Positions 36,768-46,089 of a DNA stretch of 64,000 bases are shown piece by piece. Positions within the stretch are counted from its first letter, which is position 1. Each line of letters opens with the position of its first letter. Made by a program: the position numbers and the translations under genes. The DNA is from Caecibacteroides pullorum (GTDB lineage: Bacteria; Bacteroidota; Bacteroidia; Bacteroidales; Bacteroidaceae): NCBI RefSeq assembly GCF_019239235.1, contig NZ_JAAZTS010000012.1, positions 48,991-112,990 on the forward strand, read 5' to 3'. The notes under the pieces are model-generated. The model saw nothing but the letters and a program-made list of their open reading frames with translations. It did not search any database and was not told the origin of the DNA.

Positions 36768-36775
36768 CAAAGATA
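36768..36775 (-). promoter_or_regulatory. -7 box for the sigma factor operon
   Basis: Minus-strand TATCTTTG, 34 nt upstream of the sigma factor ATG. It is the housekeeping type; no separate ECF-type promoter was recognised. Confidence 0.55.
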
Positions 36776-36787
36776 CAAAAAGTTTAA

Positions 36788-37702
36788 TCAAATAGGAACA
36801 CAAAGTGTTTCTTTCGCCAGCAAGGTTTCAGGAAACACAGCACGGGCCTGCTCCAGCAGAAGTTCTTCGTTGTCGTAGCGCGCTGAGAAATGGCCTACCA
36901 GCAAACGCTTCACACCTGCCTCACGTGCAATGGAAGCTGCCTGCGAGGCAGTCGTGTGATAGGTTTCCTTCGCGCGGGCCGCATCTTCCTCAACAAAAGT
37001 GGCTTCGTGAAACAGCAGGTCGACTCCCCTCACCTGTTCGACAACCGAAGCCAGTGGCAGTGTATCCGAACAATAGGCATAGCTCCGCGGAGGATCAGAT
37101 GGACGGGTCAGGCGGCTGTTGGGGATCGTCTTACCGTCGGGGGTCACATAGTCGGCTCCGTTCTTGATGCGGTTCAGCTCGTAGACGGGTATCTGATAGA
37201 AGTCAATCATCTCTCGAATGATGTGGTTGGGACGCGGCTTCTCGGCAAACAGAAAACCGCAGGTAGGCATCCGATGACGCAAGGGAATAGTGGTCACCGT
37301 CAGCGAACGGTCCTCGTAAACCAGCGTCGGTTCTTTGGTTTCGAACGCATGGAACACGACCGGATAGGTCATCTGATGGTTGAAGAAATCGAGCATCGGC
37401 TTCAGCAGTTCCTCCAGTCCCTGTGGCGAATGGATATGGAGTTCTGCCGTACGTCCCAGCAAATTCAAGGTCGAGATCAGTCCCAGCAACCCGAAACAAT
37501 GGTCTCCATGCAGGTGGGAAATGAAGATATGGTTCAGGCGCGAAAACTTCAGGCGCGACTTGCGGAACTGCAGCTGCGCTCCTTCACCACAATCGATCAT
37601 GAACAACTTGTCGCGCACATTCAGGATCTGCGACGTCGGGAAATGGCGGGTAGTAGGCAAAGCCGAACCACAACCCAGGATATGTAACTCAAACTTCTCC
37701 AT
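36788..37702 (-). CDS. rnz: ribonuclease Z
   Basis: 304 residues of the metallo-beta-lactamase fold. The zinc motif is ISHLHGDH (H63, H65, D67, H68), with LGCGSALPTTRHFPTSQ at the N-terminus and FHEATF and VGHFSARY later, all typical of tRNase Z. It cuts the 3' trailer from tRNA precursors. It lies just upstream of the sigma operon on the same strand, but the promoter at 36768 separates them. Confidence 0.93.
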   Translation of the reverse strand: MEKFELHILGCGSALPTTRHFPTSQILNVRDKLFMIDCGEGAQLQFRKSRLKFSRLNHIFISHLHGDHCFGLLGLISTLNLLGRTAELHIHSPQGLEELLKPMLDFFNHQMTYPVVFHAFETKEPTLVYEDRSLTVTTIPLRHRMPTCGFLFAEKPRPNHIIREMIDFYQIPVYELNRIKNGADYVTPDGKTIPNSRLTRPSDPPRSYAYCSDTLPLASVVEQVRGVDLLFHEATFVEEDAARAKETYHTTASQAASIAREAGVKRLLVGHFSARYDNEELLLEQARAVFPETLLAKETLCVPI

Positions 37703-37755
37703 AACGACGCAAATTTAGGCATAAATCACGATACCTGTCAGGATTTACTTCAAAA

Positions 37756-37790
37756 AAAGAGAGGGTATCCCCGACGGGATCCCTCTCTTT
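37756..37790 (-). terminator. rho-independent terminator of rpsA
   Basis: AAAGAGAGGG (37756-37765) pairs with CCCTCTCTTT (37781-37790), extended inside by ATCCC/GGGAT with one bulged T. On the minus strand a run of T residues follows. Confidence 0.9.
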
Positions 37791-37811
37791 CCTATAGATT
37801 GATATAAAAGA

Positions 37812-39602
37812 TTATTTCTTCTTACCTTCCAGTTGCTCTTTCAAAGCAGCCAGTGCGTCGATGTCGCCCAGCGTAGTAGAAGCAGCCTGATTCTGGATCA
37901 TCGGAGCTTCTTCCTTCTTGCTGTTAGACTTCTTGGCAGCCTTCTTTTCTGCTCTTTCTTCTGCCTTGGCAGCATCTTCGAAGATACGGCTGTGAGACAG
38001 GATGATACGCTTAGCGTCCTTGTTGAATTCGATCACCTTGAACGGCAGTTTCTCGTCGAGCTGAGCCTGAGAACCATCTTCCTTAACGAGGTGCTTCGGA
38101 GTTGCGAAACCTTCTACACCGTAAGGCAGAGCTACTACAGCGCCCTTATCCAGCATTTCGATGATAGTACCTTCGTGTACAGAACCTACAGTGAATACAG
38201 TTTCAAATATATCCCAAGGATTCTCTTCGAGCTGCTTGTGACCGAGGCTCAGACGACGGTTTTCCTTGTCGATTTCCAGAACCACTACATCGATGTCTGC
38301 ACCGATCTGAGTGAATTCAGAAGGATGTTTAACCTTCTTCGTCCAAGACAGGTCAGAGATGTGGATCAGACCGTCAACGCCTTCTTCTACTTCTACGAAT
38401 ACACCGAAGTTAGTGAAGTTGCGAACCTTGGCAACGTGCTTGCTGCCTACAGGATACTTCTCTTCGATAGTTTCCCAAGGATCAGCCTTCAGCTGCTTGA
38501 TACCCAGAGACATCTTACGCTCTTCGCGATCCAGTGTCAGCACTACAGCCTCTACTTCGTCGCCTACCTTCATGAAGTCCTGAGCAGAACGCAGGTGCTG
38601 GCTCCAAGACATTTCAGATACGTGGATCAGACCTTCTACGCCCGGAGCGATTTCGATGAATGCACCGTAGTCAGCCATCACAACAACTTTACCCTTCACG
38701 TGGTCGCCAACCTTCAGGTTAGGATCCAGTGCATCCCAAGGATGCGGAGTCAGCTGCTTCAGACCCAATGCGATACGTTTCTTTTCGTCGTCGAAGTCGA
38801 GGATAACTACGTTCAGCTTCTGATCGAGTTCTACAACTTCGTGCGGATCGCTTACGCGGCCCCAAGACAGGTCGGTGATGTGGATCAGACCGTCTACGCC
38901 ACCCAAATCGATGAATACACCGTAAGATGTGATATTCTTGACAACACCCTCGAGTACTTGTCCCTTCTCGAGTTTGCTGATGATTTCCTTCTTCTGCTGT
39001 TCCAACTCAGCCTCGATGAGAGCCTTGTGAGAAACAACGACGTTCTTGAATTCCTGGTTGATCTTAACGATCTTGAATTCCATCGTCTTGCCAACGAATA
39101 CATCGTAGTCGCGGATAGGCTTCACGTCGATCTGAGAACCCGGCAAGAATGCTTCGATGCCGAATACGTCTACGATCATACCACCCTTCGTGCGGCACTT
39201 GATGTAACCCTTGATAATTTCTTCGTTTTCCAAAGCTGCGTTTACGCGGTCCCAAGAACGGGTAGCACGTGCTTTGCGGTGTGACAGAACCAGCTGTCCT
39301 TTCTTGTCTTCCTGATTTTCGATGTATACTTCTACCGTATCACCTACTTTCAGATCAGGATTGTAACGGAATTCACTCATCGGAATGATACCGTCTGATT
39401 TGTAACCGATGTTCACAACTACTTCACGCTTGTTCATTGCGATTACGGTACCGTCTACAACCTCACGGTCGTTTACCTTGTTCAGCGTATTGTCATACGC
39501 CTTTTCCATGTCTTCGTGGCTAACAGTGGAGAGTGTTTCGCCATTCTCATACGCATCCCAGTTGAAGTCTTCAACCGGAGCTACTTTTTCAAATTTTTCC
39601 AT
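37812..39602 (-). CDS. rpsA: 30S ribosomal protein S1
   Basis: 596 residues with six S1 RNA-binding domains, at about 48-115, 130-200, 210-285, 300-370, 385-460 and 470-540; the repeated GVxGLIHISDLSW motif marks domains 3 to 5. The tail is lysine- and alanine-rich. It binds mRNA at the ribosome for initiation, important in Bacteroidota because they make little use of Shine-Dalgarno pairing. Strong promoter and terminator make it a single-gene unit. Its repeated domains account for several long antisense frames. Confidence 0.97.
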   Translation of the reverse strand: MEKFEKVAPVEDFNWDAYENGETLSTVSHEDMEKAYDNTLNKVNDREVVDGTVIAMNKREVVVNIGYKSDGIIPMSEFRYNPDLKVGDTVEVYIENQEDKKGQLVLSHRKARATRSWDRVNAALENEEIIKGYIKCRTKGGMIVDVFGIEAFLPGSQIDVKPIRDYDVFVGKTMEFKIVKINQEFKNVVVSHKALIEAELEQQKKEIISKLEKGQVLEGVVKNITSYGVFIDLGGVDGLIHITDLSWGRVSDPHEVVELDQKLNVVILDFDDEKKRIALGLKQLTPHPWDALDPNLKVGDHVKGKVVVMADYGAFIEIAPGVEGLIHVSEMSWSQHLRSAQDFMKVGDEVEAVVLTLDREERKMSLGIKQLKADPWETIEEKYPVGSKHVAKVRNFTNFGVFVEVEEGVDGLIHISDLSWTKKVKHPSEFTQIGADIDVVVLEIDKENRRLSLGHKQLEENPWDIFETVFTVGSVHEGTIIEMLDKGAVVALPYGVEGFATPKHLVKEDGSQAQLDEKLPFKVIEFNKDAKRIILSHSRIFEDAAKAEERAEKKAAKKSNSKKEEAPMIQNQAASTTLGDIDALAALKEQLEGKKK

Positions 39603-39667
39603 TAATAAATAAGTTGTTTTTAATAATTAATTAAGTGAGACTTTATGTTGACTCAATAAATCGGGCG

Positions 39668-39698
39668 CAAAGATAGGACTATTTTCTTGAACAACAAA
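39668..39698 (-). promoter_or_regulatory. promoter of rpsA
   Basis: On the minus strand TTTG (39698-39695), a 19-nt gap, then TATCTTTG (39675-39668): a full match to the Bacteroides consensus. The leader to the ATG is about 58 nt. Confidence 0.75.
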
Positions 39699-39753
39699 AC
39701 GTTCGGTCCAAAAAAGTGGCACCTGACCTCCTCTTCCCCCTGTCTTTTCATAC

Positions 39754-39808
39754 AAAGTGCCATTCCGGCACCGTAAAGCAATGCTTTACCTGTCCGAAAC
39801 GGCACTTT
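39754..39808. other. nested hairpins between rpsA promoter and SIMPL gene
   Basis: AAAGTGCC (39754-39761) can pair with GGCACTTT (39801-39808), enclosing GTAAAGC/GCTTTAC (39773-39779 with 39783-39789). GTGCC/GGCAC at 39757-39771 is an alternative pairing. It could end transcription of the SIMPL gene, though the T-run is poor. Confidence 0.5.
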
Positions 39809-39829
39809 TACGTTATGGAAAACAGTGTT

Positions 39830-40531
39830 TTAGTTTTTCAGATAATAGGTCACTGTCGTCACCACGCGTACGCTCTTTATATAAGGTGTATTCTCGTCGC
39901 GGTTGGCAATGGTAAACTGCCCCTGCGAAGCGCTCTTGATTTTTCCCAGCTTGCTGTCCGAGTCCTTGGCAAACTTCTCGGCAGCGGCACGGGCGTTCTT
40001 CGTAGCGTCTTCGATCATCTGAGGCTTGATGTCGTTCAGCCCCGTAAACTCGTAGGACACGTTGTAGCGATAGTCGCCACCGGCAATGGCGATGCCCTGC
40101 TTCAGCAGTTCGGCCTGTTCGGCCATCAGCTTGCGCACCTTCTCCACGTTTTTCGAAGTCACGGTGATGACAGAAGTCGCATTATAGCGGTATGTCACGT
40201 TCTGGTTGACATAGCGTTCGGCCTGCATGTCGATGATCTCCGGCGGGACGATGCTGATCTCTTCGTCCGAAATGCCGTTGTTCTTCAGGAAACTGACGAT
40301 AGCCGCATTCTTCTTTTCCATGTTCGTGTAGAGAAGAACCGGATCATTGCCGATGTCCTTGTACATCAACGGCCAGATCACCTTGTCGGCCGGTACTTCC
40401 ATTTCGGCCAGTCCCTTCACCGTCACTACGCGCTCTCTGTCTCTAAAATCATTGATACCGCCCCTCAGCATCCAGCCGAGCAACAGCAGTCCCACTGCCA
40501 TGATAGCGGCTTCCAGTCTCCAATTTTTCAT
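39830..40531 (-). CDS. SIMPL-domain (DUF541) periplasmic protein
   Basis: 233 residues from the ATG at 40531 (MKNWRLEAAIM); another ATG two codons upstream is equally possible. A single N-terminal membrane or signal segment (8-24) is followed by the SIMPL domain, with VVTVKGLAEMEVPADKV (about 35) and the ending VRVVTTVTYYLKN. The family is widespread and poorly understood, often linked to envelope or oxidative stress. It stands alone, followed by a nested hairpin region. Confidence 0.82.
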   Translation of the reverse strand: MKNWRLEAAIMAVGLLLLGWMLRGGINDFRDRERVVTVKGLAEMEVPADKVIWPLMYKDIGNDPVLLYTNMEKKNAAIVSFLKNNGISDEEISIVPPEIIDMQAERYVNQNVTYRYNATSVITVTSKNVEKVRKLMAEQAELLKQGIAIAGGDYRYNVSYEFTGLNDIKPQMIEDATKNARAAAEKFAKDSDSKLGKIKSASQGQFTIANRDENTPYIKSVRVVTTVTYYLKN

Positions 40532-40625
40532 GCACAATTGTTTTAAAAGAGTTTATCTGCAAATGAATGGAATAAAGCTGTCAACTACAAAGAGTTTCGG
40601 ATAAAAGATGTTAACCTGAAACCTT

Positions 40626-42902
40626 TTAACGATTAAACAACTCGAACGTAAATTTGCAGCCGATTTCCTGATACTTCCAGTTGGCAAAGCTGGCAAAGAC
40701 ACCGAAGTCGAAAATATGCGTACCGATGCCATAACCCACCTCCACGTAAGGCATCAGGTGGGGCACCAGCAAGGTGTTCAGGTACAGACGTTCGTTCAGC
40801 ACATACTGGGTATATTTCATCAGGTGCTTCATCAGCAGGAAAGGGGCTTCATAGGTCAGATGGGCCCGCAGATACTCACGCGAGGAGTTGTACCACCGTC
40901 GGTCGAGCAGCTGGAAGACGCCGCCGATTTCATCGTTCCATCCCACAGGCAAATTGGAGCGGGTGAAGTTGGCAAAATCCACAAAATACAATTCTTCCTG
41001 ATTGGTGAACTTACCCCAGCCGATGCGATAATAAATGTCGCGCATCAGTCCCAACGGGATATTATGTTGAAGGTCTACTTCTACACGTTCGTAAGCACCC
41101 GATCCAGGCAGAACCCCCTTGATACCTCGCTCCCAGTCCACTGTCAGGGTCGGATAGCGGGAATACAGGTTCACCTTTCGGTCGCCGTTCATGTAGTAAT
41201 ACTGCCCCGGTGTCCAGCGGAGGGTCACACGAGGAGCGAAACTGCTATACGTATGACGGAGCTTGCTGAGAACACTGAGATCCCACACTTCCGAACGGTC
41301 TTTCTGTCCTTCTTCTTCCTCTCCTGCACGGGTCGATGCGATCAGGTCACCGCTATCAGGCAGCAACAATTTGAAGTTCGAGCGCTCCACCTCCGTACGA
41401 CGGTGAATGGACAGACCCACATCCAGCGTCAGCCCGTTCACGATTTCCCAACTGTGAGTGACGCGGCAATACAAGTCCTTGAAATAATCCAGGTGTATCT
41501 GACTGAAATCGAACAAGCTGTCCGGCATAGCCTTCAGTTCATCCAACACGTCACTGCTGTAGATCCGGTTACCGTTACCCACATCAAAATGGAGGGAAGC
41601 ACGCTTCCGCGGCCAGTAGTCCAACTGTCCCCTCACCGACCAGTAGAACTCGTTTCGCGTAAAGTTATAACCGATGCGGGGCGAAATGCGCAGCAGACGG
41701 TCGCCAGGAAACAGCCGGTTGTATCGGAACTCCTGCCGATAGGAAATGCCGTTGGAATGGCTATAGCTCAACAGCAGCGGATTGAGCAAGGGCGAACAGC
41801 GCACACTGCCCACACTGGCCAGATCCAGCGTGTAACGGCTCACCAGCGCATCGCCAACCGTTCCCCAAAATTCCAGATTCTTATTGATCTTCTGTTTCTT
41901 TTCCCGCTCTTTCCGCGCCACTGTATCCCGATACAGGAAGTAGGCCCGATACAGCGAATCCTCATGTCCATCCAGCGGGAAGGGACGAAGACTCTTGAAG
42001 TGGGCCGTGTCGCGCACACAGGCATTCGTATCGCAACGCAAGGTATAGGAAGCCGACAAATCATACCGGCTCTTGTCTGACCGGCGCAATTTAGTAGCCG
42101 GATCGCGCTGCTTTATCTTCTTATATTGAAGCACCGCCATATAGCTGCCGTCAATCACGTTTCCCGCCATCTTGAATCTCACCTCAAAGTCCGAATAAAT
42201 CGGCAGGAACTCATCCGCACAGCCCACCTCGCCCATCCGCACGTGATTGCTGAAGGCCAGAATCTCCGAACGGCCCGAGAAACGGATCTCGCGTATGCTC
42301 CACACATTGTCGCTCACCACCATATAGCCGCCTATCAGCTGGAAACTCTTACTTTTGGGAATAAAACGGATAACATATTGCAGGTCGTGTGCCCGTCCAC
42401 GGATCGTATCAATCCGATACCTGTAGTATTTCTTTGCATTAGGCGCCAAAGGCGAAAGCAACTTGTCGGTCAGGATGGTCGGCGAATAGATATTGAGCCT
42501 GAAATATTGGGGCAGCTGCCCGTTCAGGTCCCAGAACTCATTGGCCGTTCCCATGGTAGCCGTCACCTTCTGGTCATAGATATCGGGCGCCGTAAAGCTC
42601 AGTTCGTTGTAAGTCTCCATCATATACTCCTTCACGCCCTTCCGGATACGGAACAAAGTCGGAATATAGCGGAGCAGCTTGTTCTGCTTCTTGATGTTGA
42701 TCTTTCCTTTGATATACAGCTCGGCATTGTAGCTGTCCACGATGCGTTCGTAGAGCGGCGCAAAGAAAATGACCTTTTCCATGATGGAGTCCGCCGAGAT
42801 CAGCTTGCCCTGATAGGGATATGGAGCATAACCTGCCCGTACCTTTCCCAATGGAAAAAGTAGCAGTAAAATACCCAATCCTATCCACAACCAGCGTACC
42901 AA
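40626..42902 (-). CDS. DUF5686 outer-membrane protein (TTG start inferred)
   Basis: 758 residues if translation begins at the TTG at 42902. The frame stays open to 43028, but that part overlaps glnN and lies upstream of this gene's own -7 box (42931-42938). The TTG begins a normal signal peptide (RWLWIGLGILLLLFPLGKVRAG). The mature protein has the DUF5686 pattern: an N-terminal region around KGKINIKKQNKLLRYIP, then a long beta-barrel ending in a terminal aromatic strand (FTFELFNR). Function is unknown; outer-membrane location is likely. It is divergent from glnN. Confidence 0.75.
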   Translation of the reverse strand: MVRWLWIGLGILLLLFPLGKVRAGYAPYPYQGKLISADSIMEKVIFFAPLYERIVDSYNAELYIKGKINIKKQNKLLRYIPTLFRIRKGVKEYMMETYNELSFTAPDIYDQKVTATMGTANEFWDLNGQLPQYFRLNIYSPTILTDKLLSPLAPNAKKYYRYRIDTIRGRAHDLQYVIRFIPKSKSFQLIGGYMVVSDNVWSIREIRFSGRSEILAFSNHVRMGEVGCADEFLPIYSDFEVRFKMAGNVIDGSYMAVLQYKKIKQRDPATKLRRSDKSRYDLSASYTLRCDTNACVRDTAHFKSLRPFPLDGHEDSLYRAYFLYRDTVARKEREKKQKINKNLEFWGTVGDALVSRYTLDLASVGSVRCSPLLNPLLLSYSHSNGISYRQEFRYNRLFPGDRLLRISPRIGYNFTRNEFYWSVRGQLDYWPRKRASLHFDVGNGNRIYSSDVLDELKAMPDSLFDFSQIHLDYFKDLYCRVTHSWEIVNGLTLDVGLSIHRRTEVERSNFKLLLPDSGDLIASTRAGEEEEGQKDRSEVWDLSVLSKLRHTYSSFAPRVTLRWTPGQYYYMNGDRKVNLYSRYPTLTVDWERGIKGVLPGSGAYERVEVDLQHNIPLGLMRDIYYRIGWGKFTNQEELYFVDFANFTRSNLPVGWNDEIGGVFQLLDRRWYNSSREYLRAHLTYEAPFLLMKHLMKYTQYVLNERLYLNTLLVPHLMPYVEVGYGIGTHIFDFGVFASFANWKYQEIGCKFTFELFNR

Positions 42903-42930
42903 CTTTGCAATATCTTCGTATGTTTGGGGG

Positions 42931-42958
42931 CAAATATAGAAAAAAACATGTACTTTTG
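42931..42958. promoter_or_regulatory. back-to-back promoters for DUF5686 and glnN
   Basis: Minus-strand TATATTTG at 42931-42938 and plus-strand TACTTTTG at 42951-42958 lie 12 nt apart. A TTTG for each direction lies symmetrically, 24 nt from its -7 box, so the two polymerases would compete for the same DNA. Confidence 0.6.
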
Positions 42959-42987
42959 CAGGCAAATCAATAAAAGAAGAGTCTGAT

Positions 42988-45177
42988 ATGTCAAAAATGC
43001 GTTTTTTCGCTCTGCAGGAACTTGCCAACCGTAAGCCGTTGGAAGTAACTCCCCCCTCTGGAAAGCTGTCCGACTACTATGGCAGCCACGTATTCGACCG
43101 CAAGAAAATGCAGGAATACCTGCCCAAAGAAGCCTACAAGGCCGTAACCGACGCCATCGAAAAAGGAACCCCCATCAATCGCGAAATGGCCGACCTCATC
43201 GCCAACGGCATGAAGAGCTGGGCCAAATCAATGGGCGTCACCCACTACACCCACTGGTTTCAGCCACTGACCGACGGTACCGCCGAGAAGCACGACGGTT
43301 TCATCGAGTTCAGCGAAGACGGCGACGTCATCGAACGCTTCTCGGGCAAGCTGCTCATCCAACAGGAACCCGACGCATCCAGCTTCCCCAACGGCGGTAT
43401 CCGCAACACGTTCGAAGCTCGCGGCTATACGGCATGGGACGTTTCCTCACCTGCCTTCGTGGTAGATACCACCCTTTGTATCCCCACCATCTTCATCGCC
43501 TATACCGGCGAGGCCCTGGACTACAAGACCCCGCTGCTGAAAGCCCTGAACGCCGTGGACAAGGCAGCAACCGACGTCTGCAAGTTGTTCGACAAGAACA
43601 TCAACCGCGTATACGCCAACCTCGGCTGGGAACAGGAATACTTCCTCGTTGACCTGGCCCTTTACAATGCCCGCCCCGACCTCTGTCTGACGGGCCGTAC
43701 GCTGATGGGACACTCCTCGGCCAAGGACCAACAGCTCGAAGACCACTATTTCGGCTCCATTCCGCCGCGTGTCACAGCCTTCATGAAGGAGCTGGAGATC
43801 GAATGCCACAAATTGGGCATCCCCGTCAAGACCCGTCACAACGAAGTGGCGCCCAACCAGTTCGAGCTGGCACCTATCTTCGAGAACGTCAACCTGGCCA
43901 ACGACCACAACCAGCTGGTCATGGACCTGATGAAACGCATTGCCCGCAAGCATAACTTTGCCGTCCTGCTCCACGAAAAGCCCTATAGCGGCGTCAACGG
44001 CAGCGGCAAACACAATAACTGGTCGCTCTGCACCGATACAGGCATCAACCTCTTTGGCCCCGGCAGCAATCCGAAGAGCAACATGCTCTTCCTCACGTTC
44101 CTCGTCAACGTACTGATGATGGTCTACAAGAACCAGAACCTGCTGCGTGCCTCCATTGCCAGTGCCGGCAACAGCTACCGTCTGGGAGCCAACGAAGCGC
44201 CACCCGCCATCCTGTCCATCTTCCTGGGTCGCCAGCTCTCGTCCATTCTCGACGAGATCGCCAAGCAGGCCAGCAGCAGCAAGATGACCGCCGATGAGAA
44301 GACCACCCTGAAGCTGGGCATCGGACGTATCCCCGAAATCCTGCTCGACACGACCGACCGCAACCGCACGTCGCCCTTCGCCTTCACCGGCAACCGCTTC
44401 GAGTTCCGCGCCGCAGGCTCCTCAGCCAACTGCGCCGCTGCCATGATTGCCATCAACGCCGCCATGGCCAACCAGCTGAACGAATTCAAGGCCTCGGTCG
44501 ACAAAGCCATGGAAGAAGGCGCCACCAAGGATGAAGCCATCTTCCGCACCCTCAAGGAAATGATCATCGCTTCCGAGCCCATCCGCTTCGAAGGCGACGG
44601 CTACTCCGAAGAATGGAAACAGGAAGCTGCCCGCCGCGGCCTGACCAACATCTGCCACGTACCCGAAGCGCTGATGCACTACGTCGACGACCAGGCTCGT
44701 TCCGTCTTCATCGGCGAACGTATCTTCAACGAGACCGAGCTGGCCAGCCGCCTCGAAGTAGAGCTGGAAAAATTCACCATGAAGGTGCAGATCGAAAGCC
44801 GCGTCCTCGGCGACCTGGCTATCAACCACATCGTCCCCACGGCTGTCAGCTACCAGAACCGCCTGCTGGAGAACCTCCGCGGCTTGCGCGAGACCTTCTC
44901 GCCCGAAGAGTACGAAACCCTCAGTGCCGACCGCAAGGAGCTCATCCGCGAAATCTCCCGCCGCGTGACGGCCATCAAGATGCAGGTACGCCAGATGACC
45001 GAAGCCCGCAAGGTGGCCAACCACATGGACAACTACAAGGACAAGGCCTTCGCCTACGAGGAAACGGTACGTCCCTACCTCGAAAGCATCCGCGACCACA
45101 TCGACCACCTCGAAATGGAAGTGGACGACGAAATCTGGCCGTTGCCCAAGTATCGCGAACTGCTGTTCACGAAATAA
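42988..45177 (+). CDS. glnN: glutamine synthetase type III
   Basis: 729 residues, the usual size of the GSIII dodecamer. Typical segments are visible: NLGWEQEYFLVD (catalytic-site glutamates, about 212-223), KTRHNEVAPNQFELAPIFE (about 282-300), LLHEKPYSGVNGSGKHNNWSL (330-350) and NRTSPFAFTGNRFEFRA (about 460). It makes glutamine from glutamate, ammonia and ATP and is the main assimilatory enzyme in Bacteroides. It has its own promoter and a strong terminator. Confidence 0.97.
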   Translation: MSKMRFFALQELANRKPLEVTPPSGKLSDYYGSHVFDRKKMQEYLPKEAYKAVTDAIEKGTPINREMADLIANGMKSWAKSMGVTHYTHWFQPLTDGTAEKHDGFIEFSEDGDVIERFSGKLLIQQEPDASSFPNGGIRNTFEARGYTAWDVSSPAFVVDTTLCIPTIFIAYTGEALDYKTPLLKALNAVDKAATDVCKLFDKNINRVYANLGWEQEYFLVDLALYNARPDLCLTGRTLMGHSSAKDQQLEDHYFGSIPPRVTAFMKELEIECHKLGIPVKTRHNEVAPNQFELAPIFENVNLANDHNQLVMDLMKRIARKHNFAVLLHEKPYSGVNGSGKHNNWSLCTDTGINLFGPGSNPKSNMLFLTFLVNVLMMVYKNQNLLRASIASAGNSYRLGANEAPPAILSIFLGRQLSSILDEIAKQASSSKMTADEKTTLKLGIGRIPEILLDTTDRNRTSPFAFTGNRFEFRAAGSSANCAAAMIAINAAMANQLNEFKASVDKAMEEGATKDEAIFRTLKEMIIASEPIRFEGDGYSEEWKQEAARRGLTNICHVPEALMHYVDDQARSVFIGERIFNETELASRLEVELEKFTMKVQIESRVLGDLAINHIVPTAVSYQNRLLENLRGLRETFSPEEYETLSADRKELIREISRRVTAIKMQVRQMTEARKVANHMDNYKDKAFAYEETVRPYLESIRDHIDHLEMEVDDEIWPLPKYRELLFTK

Positions 45178-45191
45178 GAACCAAACACTTG

Positions 45192-45230
45192 GCGGTGAAC
45201 GGATACAATCTCCGTTCACCGCTTATTTTT
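45192..45230 (+). terminator. terminator of glnN
   Basis: GCGGTGAACGGA (45192-45203) pairs with TCCGTTCACCGC (45211-45222) in a 12-bp stem followed by a T-rich tail. Confidence 0.9.
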
Positions 45231-45305
45231 TTTCATTTTAAGCCTCTTTTCCACTCCAAATGCACATTTTTGAGGCGAATGTGTTTTTTTTTAAATTATT
45301 CTTCC

Positions 45306-45313
45306 TACTTTTG
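45306..45313 (+). promoter_or_regulatory. -7 box for the Crp/Fnr-type regulator
   Basis: TACTTTTG, 28 nt upstream of the ATG at 45342. Confidence 0.55.
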
Positions 45314-45341
45314 TGCTATAGAACACAGTTTTGCAGCACTC

Positions 45342-46043
45342 ATGGTAAAAACAAATTTGTCAGAAATAAAGGTTCAGGAGCTTATCGCCGACATGTGGTC
45401 TCCCCTGAACGAAGAGCAGCGGGAGTTTCTCGCTGATCATTTCACACTTCAAAACTACAAAAAAAATGAAGTCATCCATTGTGAAGGCGAGACTCCCACG
45501 CACCTGATGTGCCTGCTAAGTGGGAAAGTCAAAATTTATAAAGACGGTGTGGGCGGCCGCAGCCAGATCATCCGCATGATCAAACCCGTCGAATACTTCG
45601 GCTACCGCGCTTATTTTTCCGGCGAAGACTATATCACGGCCGCTGCCGCATTCGAGCCTTCGGTCATCTGCCAGATTCCCATGAATGTCATCACCACCCT
45701 CGTGACGCAAAACAACGGCTTGGCCATGTTCTTCATCAAACAGCTGTCCAAAGACCTGGGTATCGCCGACGAACGTACGGTAAACCTCACTCAGAAGCAT
45801 ATCCGCGGCCGTCTGGCCGAATCGCTCCTGTTCCTCAAGGAAAGCTACGGACTGGAGGAAGACGGCTCTACACTGAGTATTTACCTCTCGCGCGAGGATC
45901 TGGCCAACCTTTCGAACATGACGACTTCGAACGCCATCCGAACACTCTCCCAGTTTGCCACCGAACGGCTCATCACCATCGACGGACGAAAAATCAAAAT
46001 CATTGACGAAGAAAAGCTGAAGAAAATCAGCAAGATTGGATAA
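45342..46043 (+). CDS. Crp/Fnr family transcriptional regulator
   Basis: 233 residues from the ATG at 45342; the frame is open far upstream into glnN, but the promoter and terminator before it define this start. A cyclic-nucleotide-binding-type beta-roll covers about residues 20-135 (EVIHCEGETPTHLMCLLSGKVKIYKDG), followed by a dimerisation helix and a C-terminal winged helix (LSREDLANLSNMTTSNAIRTLSQF, 181-204). No Fnr-type cysteine cluster is present, so it is not an oxygen-sensing Fe-S regulator. Its targets are unknown; proximity to glnN and trxB may be chance. Confidence 0.88.
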   Translation: MVKTNLSEIKVQELIADMWSPLNEEQREFLADHFTLQNYKKNEVIHCEGETPTHLMCLLSGKVKIYKDGVGGRSQIIRMIKPVEYFGYRAYFSGEDYITAAAAFEPSVICQIPMNVITTLVTQNNGLAMFFIKQLSKDLGIADERTVNLTQKHIRGRLAESLLFLKESYGLEEDGSTLSIYLSREDLANLSNMTTSNAIRTLSQFATERLITIDGRKIKIIDEEKLKKISKIG

Positions 46044-46050
46044 AGAAAAA

Positions 46051-46089
46051 AATCGGTTAGTGGAGGAAACCACTAACCGATTCTTTTTT
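46051..46089. terminator. bidirectional terminator between the regulator and trxB
   Basis: AATCGGTTAGTGG (46051-46063) pairs with CCACTAACCGATT (46070-46082) in a 13-bp stem with a 6-nt loop; a T-run follows on plus and an A-run precedes it, so both strands are served. Confidence 0.9.

Noticed and set aside
39716..39828. Another 21-23 bp periodic array upstream of the SIMPL gene's end
   Set aside because: AAGTG and GGCAC words recur, but at spacings of about 41 and 34 bp, so the pattern is nested hairpins rather than a periodic array.
44613..45341. Upstream extension of the Crp/Fnr-type regulator
   Set aside because: It runs through the 3' part of glnN and across its terminator; the promoter at 45306 and ATG at 45342 give the proper N-terminus.
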